5,040 nt of DNA from contig CALCBQ010000034.1 in the NCBI GenBank assembly GCA_937897215.1, positions 1-5,040 on the forward strand. Reading direction: 5' to 3'. Of the stretch, positions 5,040 to 5,040 are shown in pieces. Numbering within the stretch: the stretch's first letter is position 1; each line of letters starts with the position of its first letter. A model generated the notes under the pieces. That model did no database searches. It was not told the origin of the DNA and saw only the letters and a program-made list of their open reading frames with translations. Source of the DNA: an uncultured Clostridia bacterium (GTDB lineage: Bacteria; Bacillota; Clostridia; Oscillospirales; Acutalibacteraceae). The position numbers and the translations under genes are program-made.

Positions 5040-5040
5040 A

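Overview
The window looks like chromosomal DNA from a low-GC Gram-positive bacterium, most likely a gut-type Clostridia member (Oscillospiraceae/Ruminococcaceae are my best guess). Three things suggest this: AT-rich coding with strong GGAGG-type ribosome binding sites and the standard code; Firmicutes-type genes (RNase Y, a YerC/YecD TrpR-like protein, Hsp33); and dispersed GC-rich hairpin repeats of a kind I remember as common in that group. No database was available, so the taxonomy is inference.

Layout: (1) 1-800, minus strand: the N-terminal half of ribonuclease Y, running off the left edge, with a near-consensus promoter at 913-941. (2) 960-1220: a divergent intergenic region packed with repeats, namely two related multi-hairpin elements and a 7-bp tandem array, bounded by an 11-bp inverted repeat. 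(3) 1230-2596, plus strand: a two-gene metal-homeostasis operon, a Fur-family repressor followed by a His-rich polytopic membrane protein of the ArsP_2-like type. Its promoter carries a perfect 7-1-7 inverted repeat, a good candidate for an autoregulatory operator. (4) 2618-4864, plus strand: a four-gene operon with its own extended -10 promoter: YerC/YecD-like TrpR-related regulator, class I SAM methyltransferase, Hsp33 redox chaperone, and an unrecognised 82-residue protein. (5) 4866-4977: more repeats, ending in a rho-independent terminator. (6) 4980-5040: an AT-rich stretch with a 16-bp perfect palindrome and a consensus -35 hexamer cut by the window edge.

Genes within each operon are tightly packed: three junctions use a TAATG stop/start overlap and one an ATGA overlap, so translational coupling is likely. 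The Fur-like regulator probably controls its own operon and thus the transporter. The second operon joins a DNA-binding protein and a methyltransferase to an oxidative-stress chaperone; nothing in the sequence shows a shared pathway.

I see no defence system, CRISPR array, prophage or classical transposon. The most unusual material is the repeat family. A 53-bp element occurs twice in perfect inverted orientation around both plus-strand operons, a diverged relative shares its fold, and the downstream copy supplies the 5' arm of the operon's terminator.
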